From: Oscillospiraceae bacterium
GTDB lineage: Bacteria > Bacillota > Clostridia > Oscillospirales > Ruminococcaceae
Assembly (NCBI GenBank): GCA_020024475.1
Contig: JAHHTS010000023.1
Span: forward strand, 1-34,301
DNA length: 34,301 nucleotides
Reading direction: 5' to 3'
Part shown: one piece after another, positions 15,121 through 22,499 of the stretch
Layout of the letters: every line of letters starts with the position of its first letter
How positions within the stretch are numbered: position 1 is the first letter of the stretch
Notes under the pieces: model-generated
What the model was told of the DNA's origin: nothing
Databases searched by the model: none
Seen by the model: the letters and a program-made list of their open reading frames with translations, nothing else
Position numbers and translations under genes: made by a program

Positions 15121-15157
15121 AAATGACCGTGTACAAAGATGTGCACGGTCATTTTTA
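15119..15157. terminator. Bidirectional terminator between mrnC and the DUF4364 gene
   Basis: A 15-bp stem with one G-U pair (15120-15134 with 15141-15155), A-rich on the left and T-rich on the right, so it can end transcription from both convergent genes. Confidence 0.9.
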
Positions 15158-15736
15158 TTTATTATTTTTAAGAAAATCAGTATACATTTCGGGAGAATTT
15201 GTTGTTATACCAAGGACACATTTAAAAATATCCCGTCCTTTTAATATAAATTGTTCACCGGCATATTTTGCACTTTCTTCGTCTGGCATGTGAATATCAA
15301 CTGAAAAAATACAGAAATTATCATCTTCTATGGAACAATGAAGTTTGAATCCACCACCTTCTACAGGTGTGATTTTTATATGATTTTGTTTTTTTAGAGT
15401 TTCATATTGTAAAAGTTTTGTTGCCATTGTATAAGCATATCTTTTTACTGTTGTCGATACAGTGCCTTCAAGTTGCTCAGCTATTTCTTTCCCTTCTGGA
15501 AGAATACTAAAACCGTTTTTGTCTTCTTTGATAAACCCATTATCTAATAAATGTTGTAAAGCACTCTGCATCTCAAAATAATTTACTAATTCTTGACCAC
15601 ATACACATTCAATTAGTTGGTTTTGTGTTATCGGCTGTTTCAAAGAAGCCAAAAGATAACATAATAAAATTTTTATTTCTGTTCTATCAGAAAGTCCACC
15701 TACACGAACTCCTGCGGTGATTGCTTTGTTTTCCAT
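15155..15736 (-). CDS. DUF4364 family protein
   Basis: A 193-aa protein of the DUF4364 family. The N-terminal 75 residues look like a winged-helix DNA-binding domain (EIKILLCYLLASLKQPITQ, then FEMQSALQHLLDNGFIKED and a wing ending near ILPEG). The C-terminal part is a mixed alpha/beta domain containing MPDEESAKYAGEQFI. The general design suggests a transcription regulator, but no targets are known to me. It has GGAGGGAG just before the ATG, is a single-gene unit, and diverges from the aldolase gene, with about 117 bases between the two starts. Confidence 0.8.
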   Translation of the reverse strand: MENKAITAGVRVGGLSDRTEIKILLCYLLASLKQPITQNQLIECVCGQELVNYFEMQSALQHLLDNGFIKEDKNGFSILPEGKEIAEQLEGTVSTTVKRYAYTMATKLLQYETLKKQNHIKITPVEGGGFKLHCSIEDDNFCIFSVDIHMPDEESAKYAGEQFILKGRDIFKCVLGITTNSPEMYTDFLKNNK

Positions 15737-15793
15737 ACAACTCCCTCCAACGTATTTATGATACTATTTTTTTAAAATAAAGTAAAGAGTATC

Positions 15794-15822
15794 TTGTAAA
15801 CAAAGAGGAAATATGATAATAT
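15794..15822 (+). promoter_or_regulatory. Promoter of the aldolase gene
   Basis: TTGTAA (15794-15799), a 17-base spacer and TAATAT (15817-15822) preceded by TGA. The -10 region ATATGATAATAT is the same as that of the SRP RNA promoter. Confidence 0.6.
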
Positions 15823-15853
15823 CAATTTAGAATGTTAAGGAGGATTATATAAT

Positions 15854-16501
15854 ATGAAACTTTTTATCGATACTGCTAATGTTGAGGAAATAAGACAAGC
15901 AAATGACCTTGGTGTCATTTGTGGTGTCACAACAAATCCATCACTTATAGCAAAAGAAGGAAGAGATTTTAAAGAAGTAGTAAAAGAAATTACAACTATC
16001 GTTGATGGTCCTATTTCTGCTGAAGTTATTAGTATGGACAGTACAGTTATGGTTGAAGAAGCAAAAGAACTTGTTAAAATTCATCCAAATATTGTTATTA
16101 AAATTCCAATGTGTGCAGAAGGACTTAAAGCAACAAAGATACTTACAGCTATGGGTGTGAAAACAAATGTTACACTTATTTTTTCAGCAGCACAGGCATT
16201 GCTTGCAGCTAGAGCAGGTGCAACATATGTAAGTCCATTTGTTGGAAGAATTGATGATATTGGTATGGATGGTGTTGGTCTTATTAGAGAGGTAGCAGAA
16301 ATTTTTGCTATTCATGATATTAAAACTGAAATTATTGCAGCATCAATCAGAATGCCAACACATGTTACAGCATGTGCAGCTGCAGGTGCTGATATTGCTA
16401 CAGTTCCATATAAAATCATTATGCAAATGATTAAACACCCATTAACTGATGCTGGTATAGAAAAGTTTTTGAAAGATTGGGAATCAGTTGAAAATAAGTA
16501 A
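15854..16501 (+). CDS. fsa: Fructose-6-phosphate aldolase / transaldolase-like protein
   Basis: A 215-aa single-domain TIM barrel of the short transaldolase (TalC/FSA) subfamily. It opens MKLFIDTANVEEI, with GVTTNPSLIAKEG at 24-36. The Schiff-base lysine is K83 in VIKIPMCAEG, followed by NVTLIFSAAQALLAARAGA and VSPFVGRIDDIG. Members are annotated either as transaldolase in the non-oxidative pentose phosphate pathway or as fructose-6-phosphate aldolase; sequence alone does not separate them. It is cytosolic, a single-gene unit behind AAGGAGG, and ends at a very long terminator hairpin. Confidence 0.93.
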   Translation: MKLFIDTANVEEIRQANDLGVICGVTTNPSLIAKEGRDFKEVVKEITTIVDGPISAEVISMDSTVMVEEAKELVKIHPNIVIKIPMCAEGLKATKILTAMGVKTNVTLIFSAAQALLAARAGATYVSPFVGRIDDIGMDGVGLIREVAEIFAIHDIKTEIIAASIRMPTHVTACAAAGADIATVPYKIIMQMIKHPLTDAGIEKFLKDWESVENK

Positions 16502-16516
16502 GTTTTCTATTCAATG

Positions 16517-16561
16517 AAACATCTAAAAAAGTCGCATTTTTTGCGACTTTTTTAGATGTTT
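16517..16561 (+). terminator. Intrinsic terminator after the aldolase gene
   Basis: A perfect 20-bp stem (16517-16536 with 16542-16561, loop of 5) with A-rich and T-rich arms around GTCGCA/TGCGAC. It is unusually long for a terminator and symmetrical enough to act in both directions. Confidence 0.9.
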
Positions 16562-16649
16562 AGATGCTATAACGATATAAAAATATTTATTTGTCAATAA
16601 TGCGAACTTATAGTCGTATATAGTTGATTAATGTTATGCATTTTTGCTG

Positions 16650-16679
16650 TTGACATTTGTGGTATACAAGATATATAGT
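16650..16679 (+). promoter_or_regulatory. Promoter of the antiporter operon
   Basis: TTGACA (16650-16655) is followed by TATATA (16672-16677, 16-base spacer) or TATAGT (16674-16679, 18-base spacer). The start point would fall in a perfect dyad, ATACTAA-TT-TTAGTAT (16684-16699), a possible operator. Confidence 0.65.
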
Positions 16680-16683
16680 ATAT

Positions 16684-16907
16684 ATACTAATTTTAGTATG
16701 TACAGCTTTTACTTTTTAGCAAATCCGTGTACGTGGAGCCCTAGGTTTCGCCTATACGGCTTTTTTCTTGTTCAAAAGGTAAAAACTGTGTGCGATTGTC
16801 TTTTATGCAAATACAAAACTAATTTTTTTTGTGTATATGTGCTTGAACTAAAGCGATTGATAGACTGTAAGCATATATTATTTTAAAAATAAGAATAGGG
16901 GTAAATT
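16684..16907 (+). promoter_or_regulatory. Long structured leader of the antiporter operon with internal terminator hairpin
   Basis: About 220 bases lie between the promoter and mnhE with no credible gene. A hairpin followed by six T residues sits at 16725-16766. It can form as CCGTGTA (16725-16731) with TATACGG (16753-16759), or as AGCC-C-TAGG (16737-16745) with CCTA-TAC-GGCT (16751-16761). Two mutually exclusive foldings ending in a T run are what an attenuator would look like. Further on, ATATGTGCTT (about 16835-16844) can pair with AAGCATATAT (about 16870-16879). No known riboswitch class was recognised. Confidence 0.55.
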
Positions 16908-17381
16908 ATGTATATCTTGTTATTTTTACTTTGGGTAGCATTAAACGGCAAATTCACTTTTGAAATAGCTATGTTTGGTGTTGTAATTTCAGCATTCGTA
17001 TATTGGTTTATGTGTAAGTTTTTGGAATACTCACCAAAAAGTGATATTCGCTTTTTGAAAAACTTCTTTAATATTTTAACTTATATAGGTGTACTTTTTG
17101 TAGAAATTGTAAAATCTAGCTTTGTTGTAATAAAAATGGTGTACTCATCAAAAATGGATATTCAACCACAAATAGTTTTTTTTAATGCTCCTATAAAAAA
17201 TGAATTTCTTCGTACAATACTTGCAAACTCAATTACACTTACACCTGGCACTATGACGGTTGATGTTGATGAAAACTTTTTCTGCATACATGCCCTTGAC
17301 TATAGTTTGGTAGAAGGAATAGAAGATTCTGTGTTTGTAAGAATGCTTATGAAAATGGAGGAAAAAGGAAATGATAAATAA
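16908..17381 (+). CDS. mnhE: Mrp-type cation/H+ antiporter subunit E
   Basis: A 157-aa membrane protein of the MnhE/MrpE (also MbhA) family. It has about three N-terminal helices up to residue 75 and then a soluble C-terminal domain with the family stretch NSITLTPGTMTVDVDENFFCIHALD. It is the first gene of a ten-gene operon. The order E, F, G, DUF4040, MbhE/MnhB, C, D is that of Mbh-type antiporter modules. The ATG follows AGGGG. It overlaps mnhF by 11 bases, indicating coupled translation. Confidence 0.92.
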   Translation: MYILLFLLWVALNGKFTFEIAMFGVVISAFVYWFMCKFLEYSPKSDIRFLKNFFNILTYIGVLFVEIVKSSFVVIKMVYSSKMDIQPQIVFFNAPIKNEFLRTILANSITLTPGTMTVDVDENFFCIHALDYSLVEGIEDSVFVRMLMKMEEKGNDK

Positions 17382-17694
17382 ACTTTATAGCGGTTTGTTT
17401 CTTTTTATCGTATGCGTTATGGCTATTACAGCACTTGCATATCTTTTTAGAGCTATCATTGGCCCGAAATTTTCAGATAGAATTTTGGCAATAAATTCAA
17501 TACAAACAATAATAATTCTTATAATTTGTATTCTTTCTGTTGTGCAAGAAGAAAGCTACATAGTTGATATCGCACTTATTTATGCAATGCTTGGATTTGT
17601 AACCGTTGTTATAGTATGTAAAGCTTATTTACGTAGTCATCATAAAGACAGAGCAAATGATCTTGCAAATTTGAAGGAGGAAGCAAGAAAATGA
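17371..17694 (+). CDS. mnhF: Mrp-type cation/H+ antiporter subunit F
   Basis: A 107-aa protein with three membrane helices, the MnhF/MrpF (MbhB) form. It contains the family stretch FRAIIGPKFSDRILAINSIQT (about 25-45), close to the typical GPxxxDRxxAxN motif, and IVDIALIYAMLGFV. It is a structural subunit of the antiporter. It overlaps both neighbours (11 and 4 bases), so synthesis of the subunits is tightly linked. Confidence 0.93.
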   Translation: MINKLYSGLFLFIVCVMAITALAYLFRAIIGPKFSDRILAINSIQTIIILIICILSVVQEESYIVDIALIYAMLGFVTVVIVCKAYLRSHHKDRANDLANLKEEARK

Positions 17695-18014
17695 TCAGAT
17701 TTTTTATCAGTGCAACTAGTCTTATACTTGGTCTTATAGTAATTGTTACTGCTATGGTAGGCAACTTCCGTTTTGGTTATGTTCTTAATCGTATGCAAGT
17801 TTCAGCAACAGCTGATACACTTGGAGCTTTTTTTATTATTCTTGGATTACTTGTGGCTGAAGGGTTCAGCGTAATTACTCTTAAACTTGTGATTATGATA
17901 GCTTTTTTGTGGTTCGCAAACCCTGTTTGTTCACACTTTTTGGCAAGGACAGAAATTATTTCAAACGAAAAAATTATGGAAGAATGTGAGGTAGTACATA
18001 ATGATAATATTTGA
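17691..18014 (+). CDS. mnhG: Mrp-type cation/H+ antiporter subunit G
   Basis: A 107-aa protein with three membrane helices, the MnhG/MrpG (MbhC) form. It shows the characteristic LNRMQVSATADTLGAFFIILGLL (about 32-54), including the RxQ-x-x-x-x-A-D-T-LG pattern, and FLWFANPVCSHFLARTE near the end. It starts within the stop of mnhF (4-base overlap) and overlaps the next gene by 14 bases. Confidence 0.93.
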   Translation: MIRFFISATSLILGLIVIVTAMVGNFRFGYVLNRMQVSATADTLGAFFIILGLLVAEGFSVITLKLVIMIAFLWFANPVCSHFLARTEIISNEKIMEECEVVHNDNI

Positions 18015-18270
18015 GTGTATTTTACTTACATTTATGATTATATGTGCAATTTCAGTTTCTAGCACAAAAAATCTGCTTTCTAGTGTAATTATCTATATGT
18101 CTTATAGTCTTATTTTAAGTGTTGTATGGTTGCTTTTGCGTTCACCGGATCTTGCAATTACAGAAGCAGCAGTTGGTGCTGGTGTAACAAGCACATTGTT
18201 CTTTATTACCTTAAAAAATGTCAACAAACTTTTGGAATCGGGAGAGGAGGATGAATATGAAGAAAAGTAA
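18001..18270 (+). CDS. DUF4040 / MbhD-like antiporter subunit
   Basis: An 89-aa protein with three membrane helices and the motif DLAITEAAVGAGVTSTLFFITLK (about 50-72), diagnostic of the DUF4040 (MbhD-like) family. It matches a C-terminal portion of MrpA in Bacillus-type antiporters, where it is fused to the large subunit; here, as in Mbh hydrogenases and archaeal Mrp systems, it is a separate small gene. The glutamate in ITEAAVG is conserved and lies within a helix, suggesting an ion path (inference). It ends inside the beginning of the next gene. Confidence 0.88.
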   Translation: MIIFECILLTFMIICAISVSSTKNLLSSVIIYMSYSLILSVVWLLLRSPDLAITEAAVGAGVTSTLFFITLKNVNKLLESGEEDEYEEK

Positions 18271-19150
18271 AATTTTAGATGCTTTGAATAAATTTATAGA
18301 TGGCGATTTTAAAATAACCACAAAGAGAAAACCAAAGCCAGAACGCCGCGTCTCTACTCACCACGAACCTACCTTTAAAGAAAGATGGCGGATATGGCAT
18401 GACACTAAAGCCTCAGATTTTTTTAAAACAGCATATAAAGTTTCAAGTGTAGTTATTTGTTTAACGATTATTTCTATACTTCTTATAACAGTTTCTTTTC
18501 TGCCGGAGTATGGTAACCCAAATAATCCAGCCAACAACGAAGTAAGTAAACGATACATAGAAAAAGGACTCGAAGAAACAGGTGCGGTAAATATTGTATG
18601 TGGTATGATTCTTGATTACCGTGCTTTTGATACTTTTGGTGAGAGTCATGTTCTTTTTACTGCAGCAGCTGGCGTTATGTTACTTATGAAAAAAGACAAG
18701 AAAGGAAAAGAAAAAACAGAAAATTTCTCTCCTAAGCGTGATATTATCGTTAAAAATGTTGCAAAGTTCATAATCCCGTTTCTCCTTATATTTGGTATCT
18801 ATATTGTATTAAATGGACATATCAGCCCTGGTGGTGGTTTCTCTGGTGGTGCGATTATGGGCGCTAGTCTTATTTTGTTTTCATCAGCATTTGGATACAC
18901 TAAAATAAATAAAGTTATAACAGAACAATTTACAAAATTTGTAATTTTCTTTTCACTTTTGTTCTATGCGTGTGCAAAAGGATATTCATTTTTTACTGGT
19001 GCAAATCATTTGCCAACAGGTATTCCTTTAGGAGAAGCAGGTGCTATTCTTTCAAGTGGTCTGATTCTTCCACTTAATATCGCGGTTGGATTGATTGTTA
19101 CTTGTACAATGTATAGCTTTTATTCATTATTTACTAAGGGGGAAATATAA
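18257..19150 (+). CDS. mnhB: MbhE-like region fused to Mrp antiporter subunit B
   Basis: A 297-aa protein. Residues 1-50 are a charged cytoplasmic head (KRKPKPERR). A helix and an MbhE-like segment follow, with NEVSKRYIEKGLEETGAVNI and DYRAFDTFGESHVLFTAAAG. The MnhB domain comes after about residue 165, with LNGHISPGGGFSGGAIMGAS, the MnhB hallmark. In archaeal Mbh systems these are two genes (mbhE, mbhF) and in Bacillus they are part of MrpA plus MrpB. I chose the ATG at 18257, seven bases after GAGGAGG; the in-frame ATG at 18251 touches that site. It overlaps the previous gene by 14 bases. Confidence 0.87.
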   Translation: MKKSKILDALNKFIDGDFKITTKRKPKPERRVSTHHEPTFKERWRIWHDTKASDFFKTAYKVSSVVICLTIISILLITVSFLPEYGNPNNPANNEVSKRYIEKGLEETGAVNIVCGMILDYRAFDTFGESHVLFTAAAGVMLLMKKDKKGKEKTENFSPKRDIIVKNVAKFIIPFLLIFGIYIVLNGHISPGGGFSGGAIMGASLILFSSAFGYTKINKVITEQFTKFVIFFSLLFYACAKGYSFFTGANHLPTGIPLGEAGAILSSGLILPLNIAVGLIVTCTMYSFYSLFTKGEI

Positions 19151-19525
19151 ATGGGGCCAAACTTACTGAGTAACTATTATGAAACAGCTTCAATGATATT
19201 GTTTGGCATTGGGTTTACAACTTTATTCATGCAGCCTAATCTTATTAAAAAGGTTATAGGATTTGATATAATGGACTCTTCAGTTTGCCTTTTTCTTGCT
19301 GCGAAAGGTTATGTTGAAGGTAGATTAGCACCTATTGTTGTTGATGGGGTTACAGATATGAGTGCATATATTAATCCTGTACCAGCAGGTCTAGTTCTTA
19401 CTGGTATTGTTGTTTCTGTATCAGTAACTGCGGTTTCTTTGTCGCTTATTCAAAAATTGTATAAAGAATATCATACTCTCGATATGGATGAAATTATGGA
19501 AATGATTAAAAAGGAGGGGGATTGA
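19151..19525 (+). CDS. mnhC: Mrp-type cation/H+ antiporter subunit C
   Basis: A 124-aa NuoK-like protein with three membrane helices. It has the MnhC features FTTLFMQPNLIKKVIGFDIMDSSVCLFLAA (helix 2) and the C-terminal segment AGLVLTGIVVSVSVTAVSLSLI. The region between helices 2 and 3 includes DMSAYINPVPAGLVLTGIV, as in MrpC. It abuts the mnhB stop, and its own end is two bases from the next ATG; AAGGAGGGGG at its 3' end serves the next gene. Confidence 0.93.
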   Translation: MGPNLLSNYYETASMILFGIGFTTLFMQPNLIKKVIGFDIMDSSVCLFLAAKGYVEGRLAPIVVDGVTDMSAYINPVPAGLVLTGIVVSVSVTAVSLSLIQKLYKEYHTLDMDEIMEMIKKEGD

Positions 19526-19527
19526 TA

Positions 19528-21012
19528 ATGCCTTTTGTAGCGAATTTTCCTTTCTTTTCCATATTTTTATGTATGGTAAGTGGAGTTATAAGCAGTGTTC
19601 TTAAAGGTAAAAATTCATATAAATTGAATGTTATTGCTCTTATGGGTTCGCTTGTTATGAACATAAGTCTTCTTGTTTATATGATTGGAAATCCACAGCC
19701 AATTACATATATTATGGGACATTTTTCTGCTCCATGGGGCAATGAACTTCGTTTTGGTCCTTTGGAAGTAGTTATTGCTTGTGTATTTATTTTTGTTATG
19801 TTGCTTTCTCTTATAAGTGGTAAAAGCGATATATTTCATGATGTAAAAGAAAAAAATATAAACCTTTTTTATGTAATGATAAATATGCTTATGGCATCAT
19901 TATTGGCATTAGTTTATACTAATGACCTTTTTACAGCATATGTTTTTGTTGAAATAAATACACTTTCAGCTTGTGCTGTTGTTATGGCTAAAGAAAACGG
20001 TAAAACAATCAGTGCGACAATAAGATATTTGTTTATGAGTCTTCTTGGTAGTGGTTTATTTTTGCTTTCTATAACACTTATATATGACCTTACTGGGCAT
20101 CTGTTGATGGTAAACATTCATGAAAGTATGGCTCAGCTAATGGCAGATGGTTCATACAAGCTTCCTGTTACTATTATTGTAGGTCTTATGTCAGTTGGTA
20201 TGGCAATGAAGAGTGCACTATTTCCATTTCACACATGGTTAAGTCATGCGCATGGTAGTGCGACAACAGCTTCAAGTGCGATACTTTCAGGTCTTGTTCT
20301 TAAAGGATATATTATACTTTTAATTAAAGTTTATTATCGTGTATTTGGACTTGAACTTATTTCAAATCTTAAAGTACTAAATGTTTTGTTTATATTTAGT
20401 ATTTTAGGAATGATTATTGGTTCAATAGATGCTATAAACGAAACACATATCAAACGTATGATTGCTTTTTCGTCTGTTGCCCAAATGGGATATATTTATG
20501 TAGGTATTAGCCTTGGCACAACTGCCGGCTTTCTCGCTGCGGTATTCCACATTATTGTTCATGCTATTACAAAACCTATGTTGTTTTCGGCTGCAGGTGG
20601 TTTTGCACGGTCAAGCGGTCATAAATATCACTTCGATGATTTAAAAGGAGCAGCATATCGTAATCCTATCGCTGGTGTTGCGTTTGTAATAGGAAGTTTA
20701 TCAATGATTGGTATTCCGTTTTTTGCAGGATTTGCAACTAAGTATTACATATCCATGGCTGCTATGACTAATAGTAATAAAATGTGGTTTGTTCTTTTTG
20801 CACTTGCGGTAAGTACCGTTCTTAACGCTATTTATTATATCCGTGCAATTGGTGTTATGTATTCAAAACAAGGAGTTGAAAATATCACAAGATATAAAAA
20901 TCCAAAATCGTACACTATTGGTATGGCTTTATTTATAATTGCCAATATTATGTTGGGGTTATTCTATAGTCCAATTATCAGTTTACTTACAACAGGGTTA
21001 GAAGTTTTATAG
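19528..21012 (+). CDS. mnhD: Mrp antiporter subunit D-type (NuoN/M-like), copy 1
   Basis: A 494-aa protein with about 14 helices in the proton-translocating NuoL/M/N (proton_antipo_M) family. The key residues of this fold are in place: glutamate E142 in helix 5 (YVFVEINTLSA), lysine K228 before FPFHTWL in helix 7, and K259 in helix 8. By order, directly after mnhC, it corresponds to MrpD/MbhH. I start it at the ATG at 19528, seven bases after AAGGAGGGGG; the TTG at 19522 is too close to that site. It would form one cation or proton channel of the complex. Confidence 0.88.
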   Translation: MPFVANFPFFSIFLCMVSGVISSVLKGKNSYKLNVIALMGSLVMNISLLVYMIGNPQPITYIMGHFSAPWGNELRFGPLEVVIACVFIFVMLLSLISGKSDIFHDVKEKNINLFYVMINMLMASLLALVYTNDLFTAYVFVEINTLSACAVVMAKENGKTISATIRYLFMSLLGSGLFLLSITLIYDLTGHLLMVNIHESMAQLMADGSYKLPVTIIVGLMSVGMAMKSALFPFHTWLSHAHGSATTASSAILSGLVLKGYIILLIKVYYRVFGLELISNLKVLNVLFIFSILGMIIGSIDAINETHIKRMIAFSSVAQMGYIYVGISLGTTAGFLAAVFHIIVHAITKPMLFSAAGGFARSSGHKYHFDDLKGAAYRNPIAGVAFVIGSLSMIGIPFFAGFATKYYISMAAMTNSNKMWFVLFALAVSTVLNAIYYIRAIGVMYSKQGVENITRYKNPKSYTIGMALFIIANIMLGLFYSPIISLLTTGLEVL

Positions 21013-21029
21013 AAAGGATAGGTTAAGTT

Positions 21030-22487
21030 ATGATTTCTTTATTACCAGTATTTTTTCCTGTCCTTGCAGGTTTTTATTTGCTAAAAAATCCTATAAAAAA
21101 CCGTAAAAATAGAGAAAGATATGTAGTTATAACTTTAGCTACTACTTTAGTTTTTACTCTTGTGACTAATATACTGTTTAGCGATACGCATTTGAATATA
21201 GCAAAATTTGCTATGGGAATTGAAATTAACTTTCATGTTGATGCAGTTGCAACATTATTTAGTACAATATTTGCAGCAATTTGGTTTCTTGTAGGTGTTT
21301 TTAGCTTAGAATACATTAAGCATGAAGGTGAAGATAACAGATTTTTTGCTTATTTTATCTCAAGTTTAGGCGCACTTATAGGTGTTGCATACGCAGATAA
21401 TCTTGTTACATTATATACATTCTTCGAAATAATGAGTTTACTTAGTTATACACTTGTTGTTCATTCTAGAACAAATGAAGCTCTCCTCGCAGGTAGAAAA
21501 TATATTTACTACTCATTGTTCGGCGCCTCATTAGGCTTGATTGGAATTTTTTACTTCTATTCTACAGGTTGTGAAAGAGCTTTTGTAGAAGGTGGTGTAT
21601 TACCAGATGAAATAGGTGGTCTAATGCCTAAACTCTCATTTATGGTAATAATTTCAATTATCGGTTTTGGGTGTAAATGTGGCATGTTTCCACTTCATGC
21701 ATGGCTGCCAACTGCCCATCCTCAAGCACCAGCACCTGCATCGAGCGTTTTGTCAGGACTTATAACGAAAGCTGGTGTAATTGCTATAATCAGAATAATC
21801 TACTTTACAGTAGGCGCTGATTTATTACGAGGTTCAATAGCACAGTATATACTTGCGATACTTGCTATTATTACTATATTTATGGGTTCAATGTTAGCCT
21901 ACAAAGAAAAAGTTTTGAAAAAAAGATTAGCATATTCAACAGTAAGCCAAGTTTCATATGTAATTTTCGGTCTTTTGCTTCTTAATGAAGCAGGAGTGAC
22001 AGGCGCATTATTACAAGTAGTGTTTCATGCAATAGCAAAGAATATATTATTCCTTGCAGCGGGCGCATTTATATATAAAACTGGAAAAATATATGTTGAC
22101 GATCTTTATGCAATGGGAAAATCAATGCCAAAAATACTTATTTGTTTTTCAATAGCAGGATTATCTTTGGTTGGTGTACCTCTAACAGCAGGTTTTATAA
22201 GCAAATGGTACCTTTCACTAGGTTCTCTTAATGATAATAGCGGTATTTTAGGATTTGTAGGAATTAGCATAATTATGATAAGTGCACTTCTTACAGCTGG
22301 ATATCTTGTTACAATCACAGCAAAAGCTTTCTTCGCTTTAAGAGCTGACGAGGTTCAGGAAAGTTTTGAACCTAATAAATATATGACAGTTCCACTAGCA
22401 ATACTTACAGCATTTATTGTAATATTTGGTGTATATCCAACACCTGTTATAAATTTTGTAAGCGCAATTGCTAATGCTATAGTTTAA
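21030..22487 (+). CDS. NuoL/M/N-like antiporter subunit, copy 2
   Basis: A 485-aa membrane protein with about 14 helices, homologous to copy 1. The helix 5 glutamate is E133 (FFEIMSLLSYTLVVHS), the helix 7 lysine is K216 (GFGCKCGMFPLHAWLP), and the helix 8 region ends LITKAGVIAIIRI. The A/H/P-rich loop TAHPQAPAPASSVLSG is the classical antiporter signature. Mrp complexes usually have two such subunits (A and D); this is one of four consecutive ones here. It starts 17 bases after copy 1, behind AAAGGATAGG. Confidence 0.87.
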   Translation: MISLLPVFFPVLAGFYLLKNPIKNRKNRERYVVITLATTLVFTLVTNILFSDTHLNIAKFAMGIEINFHVDAVATLFSTIFAAIWFLVGVFSLEYIKHEGEDNRFFAYFISSLGALIGVAYADNLVTLYTFFEIMSLLSYTLVVHSRTNEALLAGRKYIYYSLFGASLGLIGIFYFYSTGCERAFVEGGVLPDEIGGLMPKLSFMVIISIIGFGCKCGMFPLHAWLPTAHPQAPAPASSVLSGLITKAGVIAIIRIIYFTVGADLLRGSIAQYILAILAIITIFMGSMLAYKEKVLKKRLAYSTVSQVSYVIFGLLLLNEAGVTGALLQVVFHAIAKNILFLAAGAFIYKTGKIYVDDLYAMGKSMPKILICFSIAGLSLVGVPLTAGFISKWYLSLGSLNDNSGILGFVGISIIMISALLTAGYLVTITAKAFFALRADEVQESFEPNKYMTVPLAILTAFIVIFGVYPTPVINFVSAIANAIV

Positions 22488-22499
22488 AAGGAGGCAAAA

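Noticed and set aside
16644..16886. Open frame of 80 codons in the antiporter leader
   Set aside because: No ribosome binding site, composition rich in Cys/Phe/Tyr as in random AT-rich DNA, and it runs through the terminator hairpin; the stretch is better read as an untranslated leader.
19522..19527. TTG at 19522 as start of the first MnhD-like subunit
   Set aside because: It lies one base from AAGGAGGGGG; the ATG at 19528 has the proper spacing.
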